Source of the DNA: Malachius bipustulatus
Taxonomy: Eukaryota > Arthropoda > Insecta > Coleoptera > Melyridae
Direction: 5' to 3'
Length of the DNA: 64,000 bases
Assembly: GCA_910589415.1 (NCBI GenBank)
Contig: OU342633.1
Coordinates: 54,616,404 to 54,680,403 of the forward strand
Shown: positions 1-12,163 of the stretch, piece by piece
How positions within the stretch are numbered: the first letter of the stretch is position 1
How the letters are laid out: each line of letters begins with the position of its first letter
Translations under genes and position numbers: made by a program
The notes under the pieces: generated by a model
Told to the model about the DNA's origin: nothing
What the model saw: the letters and a program-made list of their open reading frames with translations, nothing else
The model's database searches: none

Positions 1-1
1 T

Positions 2-169
2 GTCTGTCTGGCCCAGGCGGGTGTTTACGAAGCGTTTGGTGGTTATAGTGCATACAGCACCACAGGAACAATGTATTCTATAAACTCCAGCGGCAGAAAG
101 TGGATCGATGGGGTCTTTAGCTGGAATCCATTACATCATCGGAGAGACCGGCCTTTAGATAGCCAGTAG
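2..169 (+). CDS. C-terminal exon of a small putative secreted protein (partial)
   Basis: An open frame runs from the left edge (frame 2) to a TAG at 167-169. It begins VCLAQAGVYEAFGGYSAYS, then a Ser/Thr/Gly-rich stretch, then ...RKWIDGVFSWNPLHHRRDRPLDSQ. VCLAQA followed by GVYEAFGG looks like the end of a signal peptide with cleavage after AQA, so the mature product would be about 50 residues. This stretch is richer in G+C than the next 2 kb, as expected for coding DNA. The start codon and any other exon lie outside the window. I do not recognise the family; a short cuticle- or peptide-like secreted product is an inference. It could be a chance frame, but the composition argues for coding. 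Confidence 0.42.
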   Translation, partial: VCLAQAGVYEAFGGYSAYSTTGTMYSINSSGRKWIDGVFSWNPLHHRRDRPLDSQ

Positions 170-2180
170 ACAGGGTATGCCGTCACCAGATAATCACCCT
201 ATAAAATGACGATGCCGTTGTCTTGCATAGTCAGCTTTTTCCAGAGAATGTGCAATCACTTTTTTTACAAAGGATATGAAGATCGGGCGAACAGCTAAAT
301 GGTATCTGGAACAGAACCCCTGTATCTTATTACGGGAACGTTCAGGTGTATTTTATTTTAATCTAATGGTAGGCATTAGAAGTAACGTGTTCGAAACAAA
401 TACTGCAGATGAGAAAGGATGATGTAGAAACATTGTTGGGAGTTACCAAGGAAGAACTTACCTATACAGAAAAAATATAACATGATTATTTAGAGATATA
501 ATTTAGTTTCATGATTTGAAGAGAATGATGGGAATGACTTTACCACAAACATTCATAACCTAGAACCTTTACAATTATTGTCAGTGTGATGTCAAATTTA
601 TGATACGGGGTTGAACATTCTCATAATCCATATAGCCAACTTGATCCGAATAGATTTGGCATATACTATACTGTTGGCAGATGTCCAGCAGTGAAGTTGA
701 ATGCTATCCATAACTTCTATAAATTCGCTGATAGACTTCAGCCAGTAATGTGTAAAATATCCTAATAATATCCTCATAAATTAAAATTTTATGCAATTAG
801 ATAGACAAGTATTGAAATTATCTATTGAGTTAAAAGAAAAGGTTTCATTTGATATTATTAAGGTTGTGTATACTTAAACAGATTGATTATACCATCGTTG
901 TCACTGATTGTAAAAACAAATTGATAACTGTAAATATGCTTAAATAAGCAACAGCATTCCTTACGGGCTAATTTTTCCTTTCGAAAGCAAAAAGTGAACT
1001 CTACAGGATCCAGTAAACTGCTCAGGTGTTGTCTTTTGTTAATCCGCTGTAAGGCCAATATTTGCAAGGTATTTATTTAGGTAGGAGGCATTTTAATCTA
1101 AAAGTAACACAGCAACGGACGGTATAATTATATAATAATAGCAACTCTCTGGTAGGTTAAAAGTATTAGAACGTAATTTTAGAAAGTCACACAGGGCAGA
1201 CGACCTTCTGCCAATTATAAAGGGTATTGATTAGATATTAGGAAACATTTTATGGTACTACGAGGATACATACGACAAACGTATTAGTATTTCTGTCAAA
1301 GTCTCGTGAACATTGTCCAGTTTTCCTTATTTTTTATGGTTTATGAAAATCAAAGTGACGAGATGCCATCATAGGAGCTGAAGTTTAGTGACTTTATTTT
1401 TATGAGTAGGTACTGATGCAAACCGGGAAAACGACATCAGAAATCTACACATCTAACAAAACATCATTCGAACCAGTCAAGCAGCCAAAACACAAGCGAA
1501 ATTCTTCAGGAAACAATCAGCAAATTAGTTACCTTTTCGATACAATTTCAACAATTTATTTTAATTATATTGTAACTTTTTTTCCTCACTATTTATCATT
1601 ATTTCAATTTTTTTTAATTATTGTCGTTGATCCTTTATATTACAATCAAAATTCATCCATTTACTTATAGTATTGGTTTGATATCAAAGGATGTTTTGAG
1701 TTTCTGGAATTGTGTGTGTCCATAAAAGCATTACGTTGTATTTAATACGAAGCAAAAATTTTATTTTAGCCACACATCTTCATGGTGTTGTTATTGCCAA
1801 ACTCCCTTGGATGTTTAGTCATCTTACGTAAACTTTATTAGTTCAGGCAAATTTTAATGCATGTGACAACTCAGTTTACCGATAAAAAGTTGACAACGTT
1901 AGCATGATGCTTTCATGACACCCAAAGCAGGAAGGGATTCATCTAGAAGTCATGAGATGTAAAAAAAACGTTTCCACTTGTGACGTTACATGAAGCGTCA
2001 CGACGCCGCAACGTCGAATCAAACAATTAATTTAATAAAGTAATAATAAATTATTTTTAATTGAAAAGTACAAAATTCGATTCATTTATATTTTATAGAA
2101 TGTTTAATTAATATTCGATTTCAAAAAAAAAGACGGTAGTAAGCGATAAGAAACCGGAAGCCAAGCCAACTGAAGAGATA
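170..2180. other. AT-rich intergenic DNA, no gene recognised
   Basis: Only short open frames (for example 1416-1670 + and 858-1067 -) of low complexity and with no recognisable motif. The first part may hold the 3' UTR of the gene at the left edge. Confidence 0.5.
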
Positions 2181-3405
2181 AGACGGCGTTGTTTACGGTC
2201 AGAAACTAGCGTCACTGGTAAAATTTGTAATTATAATTCGATTTAAATAAAGGAATATTGTTATTGTCATGAAGAAGCAACATGCAAAAAAAAGAGGAAC
2301 ACGAACCGATAACACGGCGTTGTTTACGAGAAGACCGGCTATAAAACCAACGGACGAAGAACGAACAGAGGAGAGCGAATGCAGACGTCTTAGGAAGTTG
2401 ACCTTTGATATTATGTTGATAGCTCCCCGAATCCTCCCAAAAGAACGAAGTGTTGGAATGTTGCTCCTCCACTTGCGTCCTTTTAATCCGATCCCGAATC
2501 TCACACGTTGCGAGAAATTCATCCAAGTTCACGCTGGAGCTAGGAAGTTGCCCTTCCTCCAGGTGATTCGCCCGAGCGCGCCCTCCGGGATATCGAACGC
2601 AAATCAGTGGTAGCATGTTGCCCTGCCCTGATTTAATTGTTCTGGAGCGGTGTCGCTTTTTTTCCCTGGACGTTACAATGTCGCTCTAGCGCCAAGTCAC
2701 AGGTCGAGATCTTCTACGTATGCTGCACATGGAAGATCTACTCGGCTAGACTTAAATAGAATCCCTGGTATATCGCAGAATTGAATGCTGATCAATTACG
2801 ATTTTATTGCTACTTAGTTTATTCTATCTGTAAATAATTTCATATTTAATAAAGATAATTAATTTTAAGTAATTACAACGCCATAGAGCATTGCTATTTC
2901 AATAAGGAATTATATTGAATTTATAACAAAATAGAATCAAACTCCCTTTTTATTTCGTTTCAAAATTATTACCGCCGTAATAAAATACCAGTTTTTCTTT
3001 ATGAATTCTGGCATCGAGAAATCTTCTGTTAGGAAAAACCCTTATCTGGATATCGAAACCAACCGAAGTGCTCCTCTCTCTCTCTCACTCCCATGCGACA
3101 GACAGTTAGGAGCATTTAATCTTTTTTTGTGTGTTTTTGTAGCGATCTGGTGTGCCTCAGGCAACCAGCTGGAGCGATGACCTTGACCCAGACACTCCTT
3201 ACGATAAGTGAACTCGGTGCCATCCGGAAGAACAAGAAAATATAATCCGTTCACGATATTTGAATTATTAATTTATTAAATAAATAAATTGGTTTCGTTT
3301 TTGCACGTTGTTGTGATTATTTTCATGTGTGTGTCTGTCCTCCCGACCATATGAAGGCAAATAAAAGTAGCATCCCTTTAAAAAAAAAAACAGGACGTTA
3401 CACAG
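2181..3405. other. Possible LTR-retrotransposon debris, unresolved
   Basis: This interval is less AT-rich than its flanks and has overlapping open frames on both strands (2269-2613 +, 2212-2616 -, 3042-3254 -). On the minus strand the string TGTAACGTCC occurs twice, beginning near 2679 and near 3398; TGTAACGTCC is the kind of LTR start seen in insect Ty3/Gypsy elements. The minus frame at 3042-3254 (LPDGTEFTYRKECLGQGHRS) looks protein-like but is not a family I recognise. I see no convincing LTR pair, primer-binding site or pol motif. Confidence 0.2.
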
Positions 3406-4014
3406 TTTTTATAGTTAACCAGAGTTAACTTGTTTTCGTTACATTTCAATGTAGATTTTTTGCAACAAAAAATGTTGTGGGGTGCATCGCATGCAATAAA
3501 AGGCTCATAAAATAGGGCAGATATTTTGCTTGGAATTCAACAAATAGGTGCTTAAAATTCTTAGTAAAACTATACTTAAAGCAATGAGAACATCCGTTGG
3601 ATAGGCATTATTATCGTGGATATAATAATTATACCCACGAATGAAAAATAAAGTTATTTGATGCATCTAACGAGCTTTAGAATAAGAAAATATTCAGCTA
3701 TGTAATTCATACATTAGTAATTTATTATTTGGATAATATAACCTCTTATAAATTGTGTGATTTTCATATAAAAACTTTAGAACATCCGAAACGGCATTAA
3801 ATTTATCACTACCATTATTTTTAACAGCTTCTACGTCTGCGATAGAAGATTCTAAAGACACAATTGACAGAAAAATGTCTTTGAATAACTCAGAAAAGAT
3901 AAAGAGACATTTTAACCTGACAGCGGATACGCTGGCTAAGTAAGCAGGAAAAGACGGAGAGAAAGTAAACGTGCTACCTACATTGTAACGATCTGCTAAA
4001 GGAGATGAAAATTT

Positions 4015-4235
4015 GGTATATTCAAACATGAATGGACATGGTGGTTTTGGAGGGAATTTGCACAGAATGAGTCTCTGGATGAAAATCCTTTCTTCGAAAG
4101 GTGCGTGAAAGGTTGACGATCTAAACCACATCCTCTTTAATTGCGAGAAATAAAGGCAGAGCCGTCGGTTTTACCGGAATATCTCGCAGCCTCGAAACAT
4201 TATTGCAGCAGGCATGCAAAGGGTGCCTAGTAAAT
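4015..4235 (+). pseudogene. LINE polyprotein C-terminal remnant
   Basis: Plus-strand translation with stops and shifts gives SNMNGHGGFGGNLHRMSL, then about 18 residues later DDLNHILFNCEK and RQSRRFYRNISQP. The order G-H-G-x-F ... L-x-R ... D-x-x-x-H-x-L-F-x-C-x matches the tail downstream of the RNase H region in R1/Jockey/I-type non-LTR retrotransposons, which normally reads GHG.F..YL.R...C..C...D..H.LF.C. In-frame stops occur near 4110 and 4150, and the expected first cysteine pair is missing. It is a decayed fragment; no 5' part is recognisable upstream. Confidence 0.45.
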
Positions 4236-4708
4236 GATTTCATTAAATTTGATAAAAGATTCACACCGACACTGCGACTCATTATTAATTAATAAGGGAC
4301 TCAGGGACCTTATTAATTGTTACTACATTTAAATAAATTTGTATTATAAGCTGTTGACATATTCGAAGTCGTTCGGTATTGTTCGTGAACGTTTTATTGG
4401 GAATCAGGTTCAAAAATCCATTAATCAATAATAAAAATCAAGATAAAGTCGATTTTCTTCGTGATTTTAAAACGACGAACAATGTTCTTTGTTAAGCTTT
4501 TATTAAATGGATTCCAGAAGCTTATTCAAGAGATATTATTATATGATAATTAAAAACTCTTGAAAATAATGCTCATGTAGGGTATATAAGAGCTTTTTTC
4601 AACTTTGATCTTTGATGGAAATGCTTTTCTATTAACCATAATAATTATTCTTGTTTTCGTTTTTTTTTCAACTCACTGTTATTACGTTTTCCCTGCCAAA
4701 CTGCATCT

Positions 4709-5306
4709 ACAGTGTGTGTCACAACCATGGTACACCCTCTTTTTTTTCCTTATTTTTTGAGATAATTTTTTGAAATTTGGTACGTCGCATATTCTCAATA
4801 GAGCGCACTTTTTAGCAGAAAATTGAATTTTTTCTCACATCCGGTTTTTCCAGATGTGTTAGCAACTTTTTATTTTTAAATGGGACACCCTGTATATTAT
4901 TATATTTTTGGATTCTATACATTTGTACAAATCCAACAATACCACATAAGTACCATTTTGAATGTCAAATTTGTTTTTATTTAATTTTTTATTTCTCAAT
5001 TATAGTGTGCCATGACTTCAGTTGTGTTCGTCACAGATGCAAAATGGGTACATCAAAATGGTACTTATGTGGTATTGTTGGATTCGTACAAATGTATAGA
5101 ATCCAAAAATATAATAATATACAGGGTGTCCCATTTAAAAATAAAAAGTTGCTAACACATCCGGAAAAAACGGATGTGAGAAAAAATTCAATTTTCTGCT
5201 AAAAAGTGCGCTCTATCGAGACAATGTGACGTACCAAATTTCAAAAAATTATCTCAAAAAATAAAGAAAAAAAAAGGGGGTGTACCATGCCTGTGACACA
5301 CACTGT
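4709..5306. repeat. Foldback (long inverted repeat) element
   Basis: Two arms of about 255 bp, roughly 4709-4964 and 5051-5306, are reverse complements of each other at high identity around a spacer of about 86 bp. The outer ends read ACAGTGTGTGTCAC and GTGACACACACTGTA. Inside each arm lies ACAGGGTGTCCCATTTAAAA (or its complement), a motif that recurs elsewhere in the window. No coding capacity beyond chance frames. This fits a non-autonomous foldback/MITE-type DNA element; the mobilising transposase cannot be named. Confidence 0.8.
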
Positions 5307-5501
5307 ATATTATATTATTGACAAAACTTTCGTCAGTTTTATTGCCTCTTAGATGGTAGATTCGTTCTTTTAGTGTATTTTTTAACAAAAAAATACACTA
5401 TTGAGGACGACATCACTTTTCGAAAATCACCCAAACTCATCAAATGTCCACCGATCATGACCCCCAGATCACGAAAAAGTGGTTTTCCAAAATTCACCTG
5501 C

Positions 5502-5552
5502 CCACGATATATATATATATATTTATATATATATTTATATATATATTTATTT
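5502..5552. repeat. (TA)n / TATATATTTA microsatellite
   Basis: A run of alternating TA interrupted by TTTATA units. It lies at the left edge of the diverged tandem repeats. Confidence 0.85.
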
Positions 5553-5559
5553 CTCCAAA

Positions 5560-7060
5560 ATCACGATTTTTCGATTTTCAAAACGCTCCTGTAGCTTTAT
5601 CTTTCAAGATTAGTGAACGAAATTTTGGATTCTTGTAAAGCTGAGGAATGACTTTAGATTTTCGTTGAAAAAATTTCCAAAAGTCACGTTACTTCTACAG
5701 GGTGTCCTTTCAAAATTCCAAGAATACGGTCCTTGAGGCACGGTTTCTGGCCGCAGTTTTCAATCTAGGGGGCTGAAATTTTTGTGAGAGTAAGATGTCC
5801 ACAAGGAGTGGTCTGGTATTGCACTTGAGCAAAATCGGCCGAGCCGTTTCAAAATGGCGACCATTTGAATTTTCGGAAAATTTACTATTTTTTGAATCCC
5901 TGTATGAGCAAGATGGCAAAAAAACTTTCACATCAAGTTAACAGGATTGAAAGAAAATTAATTGAAATTTGAGTTAATGCAAAAAAATTTGAATTTTTTC
6001 CATTAATAGGCCGGTGGCGTGGGTAGGAAAAGAGTGAAAATGGCTTAATTTCTGTAACAGTTTTTGAGCACATTTTTGAAGGAATTGAACTAAAATTTTT
6101 ACAGTATAGACAACTATACTAATACTCTTTAATCTTCAAAGATTTCAAGGATCAAATAAAAAAAATGGCGGAGATATTTAAATTTATTTTACATGATGTA
6201 AATTTCTCTAAAATTTTAAAAACGCTCTAGTAGCTTCATCTTTCAAGATTAGTGGAAGAAATTTTTTACTCTTGTGAAACTTCGGGATGACGTTAAATTT
6301 TCGTTGAAAATTTTTTCAAAAGTCGCGTTACTTCTACAGGGTGTCCTTTAAAATTTCGAAACATCCGGTCCTGTGGCACGGTTTTCTGGTAGCAGTTTTC
6401 AATCTAGGTGACTGAAATTTTTATGGGAGGAAGATATTATCCACAAGTAGTGGTCTGGTATTGCATTTTTTGAGCAAAATCGATCGAGCCGTTTCAAAAT
6501 GGCGGCTTTTTGAATTTTAGGGAAAAAGGCTATTTTTTAGTGCCTGTATAAGCAATATAGAAAGAAAACTTTTCACAACAAAATAATGAGGATGACAATT
6601 AAAGGCTTGTTTAATAACTTAACGATTGAATGTAATATTCAGACCCGGGACTGCTTGATTTAAAACCAGCACCAGCACCAGACCAGCGCACCGTTTTCAT
6701 CGCGCTCCGCTCGGGCGAGACCACCCATGCAGATATGACTGCTCCTGCCAACCCCAATTGCAGAAAATAAAAACTCCTACAAACCTGTATTATTATTTTC
6801 ATCAGCAAGCTAGTGGCGTGGGTAAGAAAATGGTAAAAATGGCTAAATTTCTTTAATTGATTATGAGCACATTTTTGAGGGAATTTACCTGAAATTTTCG
6901 GAGTAGACAACTATACTAATAGCTTGTAACTCTCCAAAATTTAAAGAAGCAAATAAGAGAAATGGCGGAGTTATTCGAATTTTTTTACATGATGTTTATT
7001 TCTCTAAAATTTCAAATGTTCGGTTTTCAGAACTCGCCTGTAACTTTTTAAAGTTAGTCA
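5560..7060. repeat. Diverged tandem copies of a ~640 bp repeat
   Basis: A block starting with CTACAGGGTGTCCTTT near 5696 recurs near 6335. The copies share a common order: GGCACGGTTTCTGG, CAGTTTTCAATCTAGG, CTGAAATTTTTGTG, a GTGGTCTGGTATTGCA segment, then GCCGTTTCAAAATGGCG. A second shared block (GTGGCGTGGGTAGGAAAA, then TTTTGAGCACATTTTTGA) follows each copy at about 6011 and 6813. Copies differ by many substitutions and indels, so the duplication is old. No open frame spans a unit. Likely a non-autonomous mobile element duplicated in tandem. Confidence 0.7.
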
Positions 7061-7335
7061 GTGGCGGGTATATAGGACAAGAGACGAAATTGTTAAATTT
7101 TGCCAATTTTTTTTTGGTTTATTATGTAAAATTCTATTAATGGCACGCTTTCAAACGAAATGAAATGAAATTTTCACAGTAAACCACTACGCAAATTCGA
7201 CCTGACTATTGAAAAATTCAGAAAGCCAATTTAAAAGGCGGCAAAAATTTTCATAGTTAAATCGCATAAAAATACACTGTTTCTGCGATTGATGCGCAAG
7301 AAGGTTTTTTTTGACTTCAAAAGGCGACTAGAGCC
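7061..7335. repeat. Dispersed repeat, copy 1 (second copy near 23.87-24.11 kb)
   Basis: This segment shares with 23870-24115 the ordered blocks CAGTGGCG, GAAATGAAATGAAATTTTCA, CAGTAAACCACTAC, AATCGCATAAAAATACACT and GCGATTGATGCGCAAGAAGG. Spacing is nearly identical and orientation is the same. It continues the repeat family of the preceding tandem block, which also carries the CAGTGGCG box. Confidence 0.75.
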
Positions 7336-9519
7336 GTTCTTTCAACAGTTCAACATGATGGCAAATTACTGCAGTATACTTTTAGTTGCATTGTGTTTCT
7401 CCTAGCAACTTCTCGACTGTAAAATAGCTATATAAGTACCCACTTGAATAATTTGCATAATCATAGAAAACTTTATACGCTAGAGCTAGCGCATAATATA
7501 AAAGGAAATATGTAGAAGTAAGTCTCTGCGGATTTAACTTGAAGCGTTAATGAACAGCCACCGTGAGGTTTGGAAGTACTTCTGGCGTAATTTTAAACTC
7601 ATCTGAGTTCGTTTTGATCATTTTTCTTGATTTTAGGGACTGGCATAAAATACGAGGAAGAAAACTCAAACTATATTGATGAAAGGCAACAACATACTTT
7701 AACGTAAAATGATGTAGGTACATAATTTGTATAAACTAGAAACATAATAAGAACGTAAGAAATAAAAAGCTGTTCACTGATATTAGATTGGAAAATAATA
7801 TACAGTGACAGTCAAAAAATACGCAAAATGTTATTTCAATTTTTAGTTTTGAAAAAAAGGCATGTTTTTAAACCAGGATTCCCAAAATCTATCTCCCAAC
7901 ACGGGCACTTTTTATTTTTATTTTATTATTATTTACAGACTTGGTTAAATGGTCAAAGTTGAGGAGAATTTGGTGCGGCTTTGTAGTCTGAAAAGAAAGT
8001 TAGGATCGCTTTCATCGTTGCTGCATGGAATATGCTGAAAAACTCAAAAAACATGGATTCCTTGTTTCAGCCACATCTATTAAGTGTTGTTTTTATGTCC
8101 GTCTGATGGTTTTTTCATGTCTTTCGGTGTTACGAAAAATCAAATTAACAAAAAATCTACTTATACTTAAATTTAAAAAAATCATAATTTTAGTCTTCTG
8201 TTTTTCTGGAAAAAACAATACATCAGAAAATAATTTCTCATGTGAAACAGTCAAATTTCCATTCCAGAACTTATCTACTTACGTATACCTACATAGGTAC
8301 AAAGTAACTTGCTTCAAAATACAATTGCCCGGAATTTATTTATATAATTTGTAATTCATTTAAATGTCATCATTGTTTGCTCATATACAGGTATCAATAA
8401 GATCAGTTATGATATTAATAATTAAACTTATAGCAATACACTTCGTTGAAGCCACACGGAATTTTTGTTGGTACACGCACCATTAACGACAAGCCCATCT
8501 TGAAGAGTTCCTTGGGTCAAATAGTCATTCAGTTTGGTCACGCATGAGTTAAAAAGCTTTCATTTACATTAATATAAAGCAAATGATATTGTAAACTGGT
8601 CTATGAAGAAAATGTCGCAAGTCTACGTTAACAATATCGTTACAAAATGTCATGCACGTTTATTAATTGCCTTGTAGGTACATAATACATAATACCTTGG
8701 AATCTTTATATTTTAAAAAGCACTTATGTGTCACATAAAACAATTTTAAAATATTGTGTTATCCAAAAATAAGAGATTTTATCTATAGGGGCTAAGTTGA
8801 AAATTCCAAAAAAATTCTATTAATATTTATGAAGATTTTCTGGAACTGTTTTTATTAAAAGAATACACTAACAATCCTAATATGGATCTGTTTCTGATCT
8901 GAACCAACTCCCTGGAATTTAATGATCCCACAATACATATTTATCAAAAGTGAAGGAATGTGGTATTAAACTTTGAGTGATTGTGAAACCTTCTAATATG
9001 CATCTATATGGATGCATATATGGAGACGAAATCGAATTCCGCAAATATCCGACTACAAACCAAGATCAGTGCCCATAACTAGAGTAGACTGATACATGAA
9101 AAGTAGTATAATATTTTCATGTCAAAATATTCCATCCACTATATGTATTTAAGCTCCAGTCTAATGGAATATGCAGTAGGTAATTGTAGTTCCACGAATT
9201 TTTGCCTCTACAGCAGGTTCTATTGTGAGCCAAGAATCTGGGATATTTTAATGCAATTCCTACTAAAATCAAAGATTATGATATGGATAATTGAATGTTA
9301 ATTTCCTTCAATAATTTCCTATTAATACACTTAATAACGATTCTTAATAGTGTCAGTTATCCGATTAAATGTCGAGGTCATTTTCACATTCACACGCACA
9401 CACACCTACTCACTCATGTTTGTTCCCTCAATTTTGATATTGCATTCATTAGGCTCTTTTCACTTATTATCTAATAATAAAATTAATAAAAAATTTTGTA
9501 TCAAATTTTAAATTAAAAG
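7336..9519. other. AT-rich intergenic DNA, no gene recognised
   Basis: Short frames only (for example 8025-8354 and 9119-9301, both +), with no motif or codon bias that I can support. Confidence 0.5.
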
Positions 9520-9921
9520 TAATTAAAGGGTTCGGTGCAAAAACCAGTCAACTCCACTTTTTATCTAAAATGAGTTATTATATGCATAATATAGAAAAAA
9601 ATATTGCGGATCTTCTGGTGCAAGAACCAGTCACATCCAATAAATTTTAACAAAGATATATAGGTCTTGGAGTTGACTGCACCAGAACTTAGGTGCAAGA
9701 ATCAGTCAAGTCCGGGAGATGACTGTTTCTTGCTACAAATAAAAATGTCAATTTTGCGTCACAGAAAGACATCCGTCACTTCGGCGTAGCACTGCAGGCG
9801 GGCACAGCTATAGTTGCACGTGACTACGCTTTAGTTTACTTCTTAATACTTTTGTGAACATTTTGCGAGCATTGTGAATGTGTATCGAGAGTATACAGGT
9901 GTAAGAGAAGATAGTTTCGTT

Positions 9922-12047
9922 ATGAGCAGTAGTTCGAGTAATGAGTCTAACGTGGAAGACCCGTATGAAGATTCAAGTAGTGAATATGCGCCATCGGATG
10001 CATCTGATGTTCCGGGTCCTAGTAAACGGCGGAAAAAGTATTCGTTAATTGCTAAGAAAGATATCCATGAAAGTGATGCGAAAGAAGAAAGATCGGTGTG
10101 TCATAAAACGGCGACTCCAAAAAAATTTCAAACCGTAAAGAAAAAAGGCAAGAAACGGGTTAGGATTAAAGGCAGATGGAAACGAAACATAATGAAGAAT
10201 AAGAAGGCTAAAGGTGAGGAATATATTAACTTCGCAAATAAACGAATTCCCAAGAAAACTACTGGACCAAATTGCCAGTGTAGAAGCAATGTTTTACGAA
10301 AATAAGTGATGTACAAAAACAAAATATACTTGAACAGTTTTATCAAACAGGAGATAAAACTATACAAGATATCTATCTAGGGGGATTAATGAGTATGGCA
10401 AATGTGCACCGGAGACGGCCAATTACAGGACAAGGGAAAGAGAAAAATAACACCCATCATTATAAGGTAATATTTTTGTTGCAAAATACAATAGTTGGTT
10501 CTAAAATAATATTATTTCTTTTCAGATTCGTTTAGGAAGTCAGGAAACCATAGTGTGCAAGAAGGCATTCTATTCCTTGCATGGAGTTACGAAACATAGA
10601 GTGTCTCATATTGCACAGAAGTTGACACAGGGCAGTATTATGTCGCCTCCCGATAATCGTGGGCATCATTCCAATAGGCCAAATAAAATCAGTGAAGAGA
10701 TTGTTGCACAAATAGAGGAGCATATTCGAAAGCTTTCCCAGAAGAAAATCTCATTACAGCAGAGAAGATAATGAGAAAAGGTATTTTTTATCTCCTGAGT
10801 TGAATATTGCAAAAATGTATCGCCTCTACCTCGAAAAATTTGAGCCTGAAAAGTATGCACTCCTAGATGATGGGAAAAGTTTAAAAGACATTAAGCCAAT
10901 AGTAACATATGATTTCTATAACCGTCAATTTAATTTGAATCATAATCTTAGTTTTGGACATCCAAGGTCAGATACCTGCCAGAAATGTGACCGCCTAAAC
11001 AACACAATTGCCGCAGAAGAAAATGCAGAAAATAAGACCCTCTTGGAAACTGAAAAACGTGTACACTTAATGAAGGCCGAAATTTTTTATATCAAATTGC
11101 GGGAATATACAAACTTTGCCGTCGAAGATGAATCGGTTGAAGTTTTATGCTTCGATTATCAGCAAAACATGCAACTGCCCCATATTCCATCAGGTGATGT
11201 GTTCTATAAGAGGCAGTTATGGGAATACAACTTTTGCGTATATTCTGCTAAGAAAAAAGAGGGAACATTTTATATGTATGATGAGCTCACAGCAAAAAAA
11301 GGTTGTAATGAAGTTGTAAGTTTTTTACATCATTATTTAACAAACTTTCTTCCGGAAACTGTTACAACTCTCTACTTATTTTCTGATAACTGTTTTGCTC
11401 AAAATAAAAATCAAAACAATAGTGCAGTACTTTTATACATTCATCAACACTTCCATTAGTAACATTCAGCAAATTATTCACCAATTTCCAGAACCAGGTC
11501 ACAGCTTTCTGCCATGCGACCGTTGCTTTGGTCTTATCGAAAAAGAAAAAAGAAAAAAAGAAATAGTATACTTACCTTCTGAATGGAGGAATTTAGTTAA
11601 AAAACATCAAAAAAGTTTCGTGTAATAGACGTTACCCAGGATATGGTGCTCGATTTTTCAAATACTTTTAAACCAAAATTCAAGAAATCCGTTACCAACC
11701 ACCAAAAAGAAAAGTTTACTGTTTCTAAATATCGTCTTTTTAAATATGAAAAAACAAGAAAATAATAAGTTGTAGTGCTACAGCAGGTTTTCCAGTATTT
11801 GCATCATTTATCATTGAGAAACCAAACGCAGTTTTAGTGTTGCCAAACAATAAGCTATACAACACTTACCCACTGAAGATAAACCCAAAAAAAATAGAAA
11901 ATGTAATGTCTTTGGCAAATAAGTATGTGCCGCCAATATATATGTGGTACTACGAGAACGTAGGTACGAGTTGCAAATGATGAACAAGAACATGAAGAAA
12001 GTCAACATGATAGTGACGGAGATGAAGTAGAAACAGAAAATTTTTAG
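9922..12047 (+). pseudogene. DUF7869-type, probable transposase (frameshifted)
   Basis: The start is ATG at 9922, opening a Ser/acidic N-terminus (MSSSSSNESNVEDPYED) followed by a Lys/Arg-rich segment and the box GPNCQC. A donor at 10467 and acceptor at 10525 bound a 59 bp intron. The second exon has FYSLHGVTKHRV, a conserved central part (YRLYLEKF, LSFGHPRSDTCQKCD), then three acidic motifs: LCFDYQQNMQLPHIP, LFSDNCFAQNKN and GHSFLPCDRCFG. It ends with an acidic tail and TAG at 12047. The order resembles insect proteins annotated DUF7869. The D, DN.xxQN and GHS..PCDR..G motifs suggest an RNase-H-fold DDE-like nuclease (inference). Frameshifts occur near 10285, 10729, 11440 and 11615, with stops near 11765. 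TIRs flank the gene, which supports transposase over host gene. Confidence 0.68.
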
Positions 12048-12157
12048 TTTCTTTTTATGTTTACCTTTCGATTGTTCGTTTTTTTATAACCTCATCAGAG
12101 TGTTTTTTTTTGTAGTTTTCATTTGTTTCCCTGTTCTTTCAAGTTTGCTTGATGTTA

Positions 12158-12163
12158 AATAAA
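12158..12163 (+). terminator. Poly(A) signal of the DUF7869-type gene
   Basis: AATAAA about 110 bp after the TAG at 12047 and before the right subterminal repeats; suitable for 3' end formation of the element's transcript. Confidence 0.5.

Noticed and set aside
2269..2616. Overlapping frames on both strands as a host gene
   Set aside because: No domain is recognised, both strands are open because of composition, and the neighbourhood looks like LTR debris.
5502..5552. TATA-rich run as a promoter
   Set aside because: It is a microsatellite without a downstream gene.
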